Origin: Verrucomicrobium sp.
Lineage (GTDB): Bacteria; Verrucomicrobiota; Verrucomicrobiia; Methylacidiphilales; UBA1321
Direction of reading: 5' to 3'
NCBI GenBank assembly: GCA_017849585.1
Contig: JAFIGT010000022.1
Coordinates: forward strand, 1 to 64,000
Length of the DNA: 64,000 nt
Every line of letters begins with the position of its first letter. Within the stretch, counting starts at the first letter, position 1. This document shows, piece after piece, positions 54,342-62,659 of the stretch. Position numbers and translations under genes: made by a program. A model generated the notes under the pieces. The model was not told the origin of the DNA. It worked only from the letters and a program-made list of their open reading frames with translations, and searched no databases.

Positions 54342-56335
54342 ACAGGTAAGTCCGGCAAAAATGAGCGGGCTTCCATCAGCTCGATTTCACCGCTAAAGGC
54401 CAGCGAAACCGCGATTTCGGGCAATGTCTTATACCCGCGTGCCTGGTTGGCTCGTCGGAGTTGATGCGGCGGCTCGTTGCGTTCGATCAATTCGCGCAAC
54501 GCCTGGTCAACAATCATTACCTCGGCAACGGCAAAACGATCACGATAGCCCGATCCGTGACAAAGAGGGCAACCTCGGCGTTTGGCGCTCAACGGCCTTT
54601 CAATCGAGTCGTAGATGTTTCCAAAAAATCGCAACTCATCCGGTGTCGCTTCTTCCGTTACCTTGCATGTACAAAGCCTTCTCACCAGCCGTTGGGCCAT
54701 AATCATTTTCACGGCATAAGCGAACGTGGAACGATCTATTCGGAAACTGCTATTGACCCTCGTAATAACACCAGCGCAGTCATTGGCATGCGTTGTCGTG
54801 AACACCTGGGTTCCTGAAACCGCACAATCCATTGCGGCTTGCGCCGATTCTGGATCGCGCATTTCCTGCACCATCAGAATGTCGGGGTCCTGCCGGACAA
54901 CCGATTTCATCAGCGCGGCGAACGTGATATTCTGCCGCTCGTTGATTTCAAATTGCACCGCACCGGACAGATGCTTCTCAACCGGATCTTCAATGGTGAT
55001 GATTTTTTGATCGGGACGGTCAAGTTCGTTCAAGCAAGCGTAGATTGTGGTTGTCTTTCCGCTTCCCGTGGGGCCGGATAAAATCATCATTCCGGTTTCC
55101 TGCGGAAGAAACCAATCAATGGCCCTGCGGCTTTTGGCATCGATTTGCAGCTGCCCCAAATCCGGCAATCGTCGGTCAAGCAAGCGGATGACAGCAGATT
55201 CTTCATCGCCCTTCGGTGGCGAAACCTCCACGCGGAGTTCCAGCTTTTCGCCATTTGCCCGGTTAAATTCCGCTGCACCACTTTGGATGGTTCTCTCGTG
55301 GTCGTGCCGCAAGGAAGCCTGTATTTTAACCCGTCTCAAAAAATCTTTCGCATAGATCAACTCAAGCGGGGATTGCTCGACCATCACGCCCAAGATACGG
55401 AACCTCACGCGGGAACGCCCGTCCTTTGGCTCGATATGGATGTCGCTGGCCCCCGCTATTGCTGCGGACTCAATAATCTGTTCGTACAGCTTCTGGCCAA
55501 TTTCTCCAGAATTCCAGTTGGCCGATATTTGCCACCCGGCGGCCTTGAATTCCTCAATGTCCTCAACCGCATGGGGAGTAGATTCGTCCAAGCGCCTATT
55601 CTCCCATGGACTAATAGCCAACACATAAACACGTTTCCCCAGAATTTGCAGGCATTGTTTGGCAATTTGAAGATTATTGGCCCGGGGCGTCGCAACCCAT
55701 GCAATTGTTTTTCCACCCTGAACAAGCCATACGTCCGCAAGACCGCGAATTCGTTCCGCACGTCGCACAAATCCGTCGGGTAGCGTGTCCACCATGCATG
55801 CATGGTGAAGTGCTGCTATCAGATCCGATAGGGCTTCTACACCATTAAGGCCACACTCCTCAGCCCACTCTTTCATTTCATCAGTGGTAAAGGAAGGTTC
55901 TTCGCAAGACGCGCTCGTTGGACAATATTCCCGCACCGAAAGAAAAAAGTGGGGGCTAATCAACCGAATTTCCGGCGCTGCCCCCTGCGGATTCATCTGT
56001 TGAAAGGCCACCCTTACCTCCCCTTCAAAGGCAGGATCGAGCATTCCTATGACCGGAATAGGGTCTATCCGCAGCACCACGGCCGCCATCTCAAATAACT
56101 TTTGAGCGTCCCAATGGCCCTGGGAAAGAGATGATGGAGATCCGGAGGGCCAAACAGGCGGAAATCCCTCCTCAACTGCTACCGCCTCCAGCCAAGCCTC
56201 TTCCTCAATGGAGCCTATCTGCCGTATAGCAACCTCATGAAAAGCAATAGCTTCCGTCCTTCTTATTCTGGAGACAATATTTTGATCCAGGATTCCCCTT
56301 CGGACGATAATTCGCTCTAGCTGGGTTGGTTCCAC
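54338..56335 (-). CDS. GspE/PilB-type secretion ATPase
   Basis: The 665-residue protein has a GspE N2 segment ASDIHIEP (about 296-303) and Walker A GPTGSGKTTT (421-430). The Asp box TIEDPVE is present; the Walker B region reads DPDILMVQEMRD, where GE is usual, and the His box reads TTTHAND. A tetra-Cys zinc site (LCTCK and CPLCHGSGY) matches PilB/GspE. These ATPases power type II secretion or type IV pili, but no pilin or pseudopilin genes are near, so it is an orphan. The GTG start has no Shine-Dalgarno. Confidence 0.88.
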   Translation of the reverse strand: MEPTQLERIIVRRGILDQNIVSRIRRTEAIAFHEVAIRQIGSIEEEAWLEAVAVEEGFPPVWPSGSPSSLSQGHWDAQKLFEMAAVVLRIDPIPVIGMLDPAFEGEVRVAFQQMNPQGAAPEIRLISPHFFLSVREYCPTSASCEEPSFTTDEMKEWAEECGLNGVEALSDLIAALHHACMVDTLPDGFVRRAERIRGLADVWLVQGGKTIAWVATPRANNLQIAKQCLQILGKRVYVLAISPWENRRLDESTPHAVEDIEEFKAAGWQISANWNSGEIGQKLYEQIIESAAIAGASDIHIEPKDGRSRVRFRILGVMVEQSPLELIYAKDFLRRVKIQASLRHDHERTIQSGAAEFNRANGEKLELRVEVSPPKGDEESAVIRLLDRRLPDLGQLQIDAKSRRAIDWFLPQETGMMILSGPTGSGKTTTIYACLNELDRPDQKIITIEDPVEKHLSGAVQFEINERQNITFAALMKSVVRQDPDILMVQEMRDPESAQAAMDCAVSGTQVFTTTHANDCAGVITRVNSSFRIDRSTFAYAVKMIMAQRLVRRLCTCKVTEEATPDELRFFGNIYDSIERPLSAKRRGCPLCHGSGYRDRFAVAEVMIVDQALRELIERNEPPHQLRRANQARGYKTLPEIAVSLAFSGEIELMEARSFLPDLPV

Positions 56336-56454
56336 CCATACTTATTCACATACGGCTTTTTGACCTGATGAAACAGTCCCCCCGCCGTTCCATAAAGCTC
56401 GACAAGCCTACTTCTTGTCCAAATTCCGATAAGGTGCGAAACTACCGCTGCGTC

Positions 56455-58053
56455 ATGGCTACTGAGCAAGACAAGTTTTATCAACACGAGCATCAAAAGT
56501 TCCTCAAAAATGAGGCACTCCGAGGCCCTTGGGTGACGATCTTCCAGATGAACTCCGTCGAAGATGGCCTGTCACTTTTTTGCGCCCTCATCGAAAAGGA
56601 CCACCGCGGCCAAGTCCTTGAGCAAAGTGGCTGGGACCTTCGCTACGGTGATGGCGGCCCATCAGTCTGCACCAGTTATGACGATGATCGTCCGGTAAAT
56701 AAATACCTTCGTATTTCCCACGGGTGGATCGAGCCCATTGCTCTTTACCGAAAGTTCCCGGAGCGCGAAAATTACGTCGAGCTTTCAGAGGATTTTCGAC
56801 TCTTCCACAACCTTTATTACGACGTGAAACGCAATTGTTTTCTAAAATTTAACGACGACGGCCATGAAGAAGAAGTCGCCGTGATCAATGGCACGACGGT
56901 GAAAGTAAAGCTCCACCTACTTACGGACTATCTCGCAGTACGGCAAATGGATTTTGTTCTCTTCTTCGAGGGCAATTATCGGTCGAAATCTACCCGCGAG
57001 GAGCTTGGGGTATCATCAGCCCGCGACTTTACTGAGCAGGGCGACTTGATCCGGATGGATTTCTTCACCTCGGACTATTCCTACGGTGATGGCTCCCAAA
57101 GCAATTCCATCCTTCGCGGTAAGCTAATACTGCCGTGTCCGACGGATTTCGTCCCCGACCCGTTCGCGCGTAAAGAAGAAGTCTATCCCGAGTTCATCAT
57201 TAATTATGACCAAAATGGGAAGCCCTTGAGGTATAGCTGTGATCCGGAAACATTGGCCAACTACTTCGGAAAAAATCCTGGCGCGCCCCACTATGTGACA
57301 CCGGTTCATTTCCGTCGCGAGGTGCTCCAGAAATATTACGACAACCCGCAGGATTTCAGCGTGGAGGATGGGGTCATCAGACGCTCGGGCTTCTGGAATA
57401 TGCGGCTTGATAACGATCATCCAGATCGGGTCATCGCCTTCTTAGGTGATCTCGGGCGGGACCTGCCCGAGTCCGAGCGGCATCACTGGCTGGCCCACAA
57501 CATTCCCCCAGAAGGCAAGATGAGCGAAACCGCTCATATGCGCAGTTTCCGTGGCTGGTTTGCGGATCCGACAAGCCTCGACTTGGTCTTCAAGCGGGAA
57601 TATGAGCAGGTGAATCGCGAATGGGAGGCAAAGAAAAGCTGGCCTATTTTTCTACCCCCCGATCCTGACGACGTTCATGTGATTAAGACCATCCGTATTC
57701 CCCTGAGCGAGAACCCAGCGGAGTTCGACAACTTCGTCCTTGGAATGACCAAACTACTCATCGATTCCCTCAATGAAGCCGAGTTGGAAAAGTCGATCAC
57801 GGTCGAAAAGGGAGACCGCGGAATCACGAAACTTAATAAATTCCTCAATGCTCAAAAAGGTCCAGATCCCACCACCTCAATCAAGTTTTTGCGCAATCTT
57901 CAGGATTTGCGCATCGGTAGCGCCCGCCGAAAAAGCTCGCGGTACAAATCAGCCGGAATTGCCTTTGGTTTGGACGACGGTTTCAAGGCAGCAGGGCTAG
58001 TTATCCTGAAGCAGGCAATTGCTTTCTTGGAGCACCTGCGATTGGAAATTTAA
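56455..58053 (+). CDS. Large hypothetical protein
   Basis: The 532-residue protein, counted from ATG 56455, is a soluble protein of unknown family; an upstream frame begins at 56326. It has an N-terminal beta-rich part (LRISHGWIEPIALYRKFP) and aromatic-rich middle regions (GNYRSKSTREELGVSS, HFRREVLQKYYDNP). The helical C-terminus (EAELEKSITVEKG) could be HEPN-like in character but lacks a clear Rx4-6H. It is divergent from the GspE-like gene and may share its promoter region. Likely part of the island's cargo. Confidence 0.65.
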   Translation: MATEQDKFYQHEHQKFLKNEALRGPWVTIFQMNSVEDGLSLFCALIEKDHRGQVLEQSGWDLRYGDGGPSVCTSYDDDRPVNKYLRISHGWIEPIALYRKFPERENYVELSEDFRLFHNLYYDVKRNCFLKFNDDGHEEEVAVINGTTVKVKLHLLTDYLAVRQMDFVLFFEGNYRSKSTREELGVSSARDFTEQGDLIRMDFFTSDYSYGDGSQSNSILRGKLILPCPTDFVPDPFARKEEVYPEFIINYDQNGKPLRYSCDPETLANYFGKNPGAPHYVTPVHFRREVLQKYYDNPQDFSVEDGVIRRSGFWNMRLDNDHPDRVIAFLGDLGRDLPESERHHWLAHNIPPEGKMSETAHMRSFRGWFADPTSLDLVFKREYEQVNREWEAKKSWPIFLPPDPDDVHVIKTIRIPLSENPAEFDNFVLGMTKLLIDSLNEAELEKSITVEKGDRGITKLNKFLNAQKGPDPTTSIKFLRNLQDLRIGSARRKSSRYKSAGIAFGLDDGFKAAGLVILKQAIAFLEHLRLEI

Positions 58054-58133
58054 GCGGCAGCCTTCTCAAGCAATGCGTGTTTTAAAATCAACGCTGGAAA
58101 TGGCGCTAAAATAATGGATACCCCTTAAATCCG

Positions 58134-58961
58134 ATGAGTGCTCCTTCGGCGTCATCCGTTTCCACCTGCCGACTATGCGGTTCAATTTCGCCGCTTAGGA
58201 ACTCACACATTCTTCCCGATTTTTACATTAGCTCGGTCGAGCAACAAATAATGCGCGGCCCTCAGAGCCAACCACATTCGATTCTGTTAAGCACAAGAAG
58301 CGAAATCGTTGGAGGACAAAGACAGCGAAATTATTGGGAACGAATCGTTGGGCTTAAAGAGCATCTTCTTTGTGCTGCATGCGAACTTCGTTTCAGTGTC
58401 TACGAAAACTATGCGCGTACTGCTTTTTATGGCTCGGGGCCTGGCCCGTCGCTTGCTAAAGGTTCGCTGGGAGTTGAAATCGAACCAGCTCCGATAGGAG
58501 TGGCGCCACGAGGTTTTCTCGGAGCACATCGTGCTCAATTTGATTTTCGGCTTTTCAAGTTGTTCGTGCTGTCACTTTTTTGGAGAGCGAGTGTCGCTCA
58601 TGGAAGCTTCTTTCATCGCGTCAGTCTTGGGCCATATGAGCAACGTCTTGCCAAGCTTTTATTATCAGAAAATCCGGAGGACGAGAATATCTTCCCGTTC
58701 GTTGTTATAGACCTTCGGCAAGAATCGTTTGGTTTGTAAGATATGATTGAAGAATCTAGCCGAGGACGAATTGAGGCAAGTACGGTTTATAGCTGGGTAT
58801 TTGGAGGTTTTTTATTCGTTTTTTTGGTGTTAGAAGGTGTGCCGCCCTTATTTCTCCAGCCGTTTATTTTAAAGAATGATGGCAGTATCATCATTGTGTC
58901 AGCCTCGGCAGAACCTATCCTGCGTTGGTGGGCAGAACGCTTGCGGGGACGGATGCCCTGA
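58134..58961 (+). pseudogene. HNH/zinc-knuckle-like gene split by an in-frame TAA
   Basis: The first 201 codons (CRLCGS near residue 13, a His motif LRNSHILPDFYI, then CAACELRFS) end in TAA at 58737-58739. The reading frame then continues, without shift, for 72 codons from 58743 to 58961. The extension (YSWVFGGFLFVFLVLE) resembles the C-terminal half of related CxxC/HNH-type proteins. It could be a nonsense mutation, programmed readthrough or two genes; the unshifted frame makes one ancestral gene most likely. The product may be a truncated nuclease-like protein. Confidence 0.6.
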
Positions 58962-59244
58962 TAGCGTTTCCATTTGAGGGATTCTTCGTTCTGTGCAGAC
59001 GGAGCCGCATAACAGAGAGTTAGCTTTTTCTACTAGAATTTACGAAATAAAACTCTGCTCTATACGCAATAATCCGTTATCCTATAGAAACTTAGGAAAG
59101 GATGTGGTAGTTATCTTTCCTTCTCGGCTCCATAAATTGGATCGTTTCCGTCACTAACCGAAAATCGGATAGAAGTTGATTTAGTTGCTTAATCAAATTG
59201 GAGGTCGCTCACATTGATGCACCCGTGGTATGCATGACCATAAC

Positions 59245-59952
59245 ATGAATGCACTGGGAAGAATTACAGCATTGCTCCTGTTGTCTATCTCCCTCGTCCA
59301 GGCTCAGACCTATCAGGAAGACCTTTCTCAAATGGGAACGCGCAAAACGTTTCGAGCCATAGGAGACTTGGGGGATGTTGAACAAATCATTGATCTCCGG
59401 GGTTTTCTTCCTCTCTCATGTCCCATGAAGGATGCCTACAAACATCCTCAGGAGACCTCCGGCCTGATGTTTGATGAATTCAGGTGGTTCAAGTATCCAT
59501 TAGTTCAAGGACTACAGGAGGTCTATTACGGAAAAGCCGCTGCCGCGGAGAAAAACTTCGCAGCAACGCCTGTAATCACAGAAGATAAATTAGAAGGGGA
59601 TCTGAAAGCGTGGGCTCAATTTAGCTATCAGCTCTCAGCCAATAATGGAGAGATCCTATTTAAGCAACTCGGAGGAACCACAGGCTTCGAACGTGCTGAA
59701 CCAGTAGCCATCCTCGTTACAAAGGCCTCTGTCTTTCTGCTGATGAACTTCCGGTACGGCAACACACGGCGGCACGATACCGGTCAAGTCCTGGCTGCCT
59801 ACGAGTTTTCGCGATCACTCAAAGCAAACAAGATGTTCTATAGTTTATATACGACCTTTGCCTTCGAGAAATTCGATAAGAAGGCCGTGGCAACGGCGAC
59901 GCCTATGCTAACGAAACTGGCCCTCGCTTATTTCGGTGTTCCAACTCCCTAA
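59245..59952 (+). CDS. Exported hypothetical protein
   Basis: The 235-residue protein starts with a signal peptide (GRITALLLLSISLVQAQ) and has a soluble mature part with an aromatic-rich middle. The start at 59245 is preferred to the ATG at 59230 because it begins the signal. Unrecognised family; no neighbour on the same strand is close enough to suggest an operon. A 283-base gene-free stretch (58962-59244) precedes it. Confidence 0.65.
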   Translation: MNALGRITALLLLSISLVQAQTYQEDLSQMGTRKTFRAIGDLGDVEQIIDLRGFLPLSCPMKDAYKHPQETSGLMFDEFRWFKYPLVQGLQEVYYGKAAAAEKNFAATPVITEDKLEGDLKAWAQFSYQLSANNGEILFKQLGGTTGFERAEPVAILVTKASVFLLMNFRYGNTRRHDTGQVLAAYEFSRSLKANKMFYSLYTTFAFEKFDKKAVATATPMLTKLALAYFGVPTP

Positions 59953-60053
59953 ATCACTACAGGCACCTGGCGTGTCTCAAATTAATGGTGCGGGATTTAA
60001 ATCGAGACCATAAATAATCTGGAATACTATGCCACATGCTTGCCAGATACCCA

Positions 60054-60869
60054 TTAGTCGCCCTCGTCATCATTCTCTTCTTCTGAAAATGCCCAACGCG
60101 GCAACGAGATCATCCGGCCTTGCGGCCCCGGCCACACATTGCTGTCCGCGCATTTTTTGTACAGATTAAGCAACTGACGGAATTCAGAGCGCCCTTGCTC
60201 AAGCGCCGCTGGCGCCACTTCGTACACGCACACCTGATGGGGAGGCGATTTTTCGACCGCAACGAACAGGAAGGAAGTCCGTTTCAAACCGAGTAACTGC
60301 CCCAAGTACAGGTAATAGGCAGCCTGCACATAGTAACGCATGTTTGCCATCGTCCGCCGGAATTCATGAGGAAGTATTCCGGGAACCGTCTTCACATCCA
60401 CCAGGTATTTCTCTTTGGGCAGCCAGTCGATCCGGCCCTTGAGCAACAGGCCTGTCGCCGGATCTTTCGCAAAAGCGGAAATCTCCGCACAGCCCTCCCC
60501 AAAGATCTGTTGGCATCTCTCATTGGCTTTGACGTTGGCAACCATCGCCTCAATGTCTTCCAAGTCCTGCTGCCGGACAATCTCCAACCCGGCTCCTTCC
60601 TGCCGCGATTTCCACTGCTTTCCCGCCTCGGTGGCAAAGCTCATTCCCACGGGTTTAATGGCAAATGGAACCCGCCACGAACCCGGTTCCAATAGCTCGC
60701 GATGGAACAGCGTTCCGAACTTCATTGCAGGCGTCTCCTCCTTGCCGAAAAGCTGGTAATGCCGCGCATGAGCCGGGGATCGGTACAATTCCTTAAGCAA
60801 GGAATTGGAGACTCCCGATTCCGCATGATAAGTGTCCGCAGGCATTCCGCGGTAGAGTCCCGGTTTCAT
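60054..60869 (-). CDS. PD-(D/E)XK exonuclease, RecE-like (DUF3799)
   Basis: The 271-residue protein has a nuclease core GRIDWLPKEKYLVDVKT (the D and D-V-K of the PD-(D/E)XK motif) and the DUF3799-like N-terminal region SNSLLKELYRSPAHARHY. It likely resects double-strand ends to provide 3' single strands for the RecT annealase encoded 10 bases upstream in the operon. The ATG at 60869 was chosen because it begins the domain. No obvious truncation. Confidence 0.82.
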   Translation of the reverse strand: MKPGLYRGMPADTYHAESGVSNSLLKELYRSPAHARHYQLFGKEETPAMKFGTLFHRELLEPGSWRVPFAIKPVGMSFATEAGKQWKSRQEGAGLEIVRQQDLEDIEAMVANVKANERCQQIFGEGCAEISAFAKDPATGLLLKGRIDWLPKEKYLVDVKTVPGILPHEFRRTMANMRYYVQAAYYLYLGQLLGLKRTSFLFVAVEKSPPHQVCVYEVAPAALEQGRSEFRQLLNLYKKCADSNVWPGPQGRMISLPRWAFSEEENDDEGD

Positions 60870-60879
60870 GAGTTCCTCC

Positions 60880-61989
60880 TTATTTGACTGTCCGTCGGGC
60901 TGCCAACACACGATCCCGCAGGTTGCCAAAATTGCGGATAATGCCCTGCAACTTTTCGCCCGAGAGGACATCGAGATTTTCAGGTGTTCGTGTGCCCGGT
61001 TTTTCTTTTTTCAGCGCAACGAGAAGTTCAGCGTCCGTGATGTTGTCCACGCTCATGATTTGGCGAAGCACCCCACTGAGCGGAGACGGCTTCCCTCTTG
61101 CTCCATCCCCGTTATTAAAAGGTTTTCCGGCGGCTGGTGAAGCATCTGGGATTGATCCCTCAGGCTGAGCAGTGTTGGAGGAAGCTTCACCGCCAGTCGT
61201 TCCCGATTGAAAATCCAGAATTTCCGGCTCACCCTCCTCTTTCCCACCGATTTCCGGAATAGGCATTCCGGTGTTGAGTCCATTGCCACTTGCCGGAGGA
61301 ACCTCAACAGCATCATGCTCCAATGCTCGGCAAAGCTGGACACTCAGGATGCCATACTTGCTGAGGGCGGCTTTGATAACGGTTTTAAGGGCCATCGAAT
61401 CGAAGTTCTTTTGCCATGCAGAATCCTCGTCGAAATAACTGGGAGCATACCTTTTGGCGTGCTGCTCGATTTCCCGATGTGTCCAAAACACGGTCTTTTC
61501 AAATCCATTGAGAAGCCGGAAATAACAGACATATCCTGCAGGAAGCTCGTCCTCGTCCGCCTTGTCCCAATCCAAGGTCAATTCACCTTTGATCCGGTCG
61601 AACTTGATGAGAACTCCGGCGGGGATGACCACATCGTTGATGCAGGCATATTGCCCCGTCCGTTGGGCCAACTGGATGTAACCCTTATAACCCATTTGAA
61701 ACTGCGCCCGGCCCTTGTAAGGCACGATATGAGCGTATCCCAGATTCTTTTCGATCGGCAGATCCAACGTGGCGGCAACCATCGCCGCTGCCAGCACACT
61801 TTGAGGATCGACGTTTTTCAGACCGGAGCCATTAACGGCCGTAAGTACGCTGCATAAAAACTGGGAAGCGCGTTCACCCAATACTTGCCGGAATCGGTCC
61901 TTGTAGGCAGGTGAATCGATCAAGGCGGCAATCGTTACGGGTTCGGTTGGCTTTCGTTCCAAGGTGGTGGAAGCAGATGTGGTAGTCAT
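60880..61989 (-). CDS. recT: RecT family single-strand annealing protein
   Basis: The 369-residue protein has RecT motifs: NPQ-type VDPQSVLAAAMVAATLDLPIEKNLG, FQMGYKGYIQLAQRTG and the Y-x3-L segment SKYGILSVQL. It anneals complementary strands during phage or plasmid recombination. GAAGGGA lies 13 bases before the ATG. It pairs with the RecE-like gene downstream. A Ser/Gly/Pro-rich linker near residues 240-300 is longer than usual. Strong indicator of phage-type DNA. Confidence 0.9.
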   Translation of the reverse strand: MTTTSASTTLERKPTEPVTIAALIDSPAYKDRFRQVLGERASQFLCSVLTAVNGSGLKNVDPQSVLAAAMVAATLDLPIEKNLGYAHIVPYKGRAQFQMGYKGYIQLAQRTGQYACINDVVIPAGVLIKFDRIKGELTLDWDKADEDELPAGYVCYFRLLNGFEKTVFWTHREIEQHAKRYAPSYFDEDSAWQKNFDSMALKTVIKAALSKYGILSVQLCRALEHDAVEVPPASGNGLNTGMPIPEIGGKEEGEPEILDFQSGTTGGEASSNTAQPEGSIPDASPAAGKPFNNGDGARGKPSPLSGVLRQIMSVDNITDAELLVALKKEKPGTRTPENLDVLSGEKLQGIIRNFGNLRDRVLAARRTVK

Positions 61990-62090
61990 TTTCGGGAATC
62001 CCTTCTTGTTGATTGTTCACCCGTAGACTACGGGGGCGAAGTTCGCGGCGTTTTCCGACCCGGAACAAAAAACGATGAGTTAATAAGAAG

Positions 62091-62609
62091 ATGATGACTA
62101 AGCGTTACATGCTTTCGTGGGCAGACATCAAAAGCCCTACACAAGTGGCTGATTATTACGAAGAAAGATTGGGGAAACGGGGGCAAAACCCGCCCGGTAT
62201 CCAATGCAAGCCTCATGCCCTGAAGTCCACGGTCGAACCCGGAGGCGTTCTGGAACTGATGCAGCGGGAACTGCCGGAAGCGTGGGCCGAACTCAAAATC
62301 ATCGACGCCCGAGGTTTGAACGGATCGTTGATCGTCTATCTCGACATCGACATTGAAAATCCGGGTGGCCGCGTCATTGAATTCCTCCGGCAACATGCCC
62401 GAACCGATTCCGAGTCCCAGCTTTTGAAAGGCCTGATCGAGACTTCCAACTTGTGCAAATCGCTACGTCTCCAAGCAAAATATGCCGGCCTCCCTTCTGC
62501 AAAACCCCACACGCTTCCTTCCCCTGCCCAATCGAGTGGTGAGGACGGTCTTTTCGCCCGGCTGAAACGACTCTGGGCCAAGCTGCAATCAGGAGGCGAA
62601 TCACTCTAA
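62091..62609 (+). CDS. Hypothetical protein
   Basis: The protein is about 172 residues with two possible ATGs (62091, 62094) and AAGAAG just upstream. It has a beta-rich middle (ELKIIDARGLNGSLIVYLDIDIE) and helical ends. The tail is Ser/Pro-rich and then basic. No family recognised. It precedes the large ORF from 62660 by 50 bases and may be co-transcribed. Confidence 0.6.
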   Translation: MMTKRYMLSWADIKSPTQVADYYEERLGKRGQNPPGIQCKPHALKSTVEPGGVLELMQRELPEAWAELKIIDARGLNGSLIVYLDIDIENPGGRVIEFLRQHARTDSESQLLKGLIETSNLCKSLRLQAKYAGLPSAKPHTLPSPAQSSGEDGLFARLKRLWAKLQSGGESL

Positions 62610-62659
62610 AGCGGAGAGCATCCGCTCTGTCCAAACGGCGTAGCGTAATAAGGAGTAGC

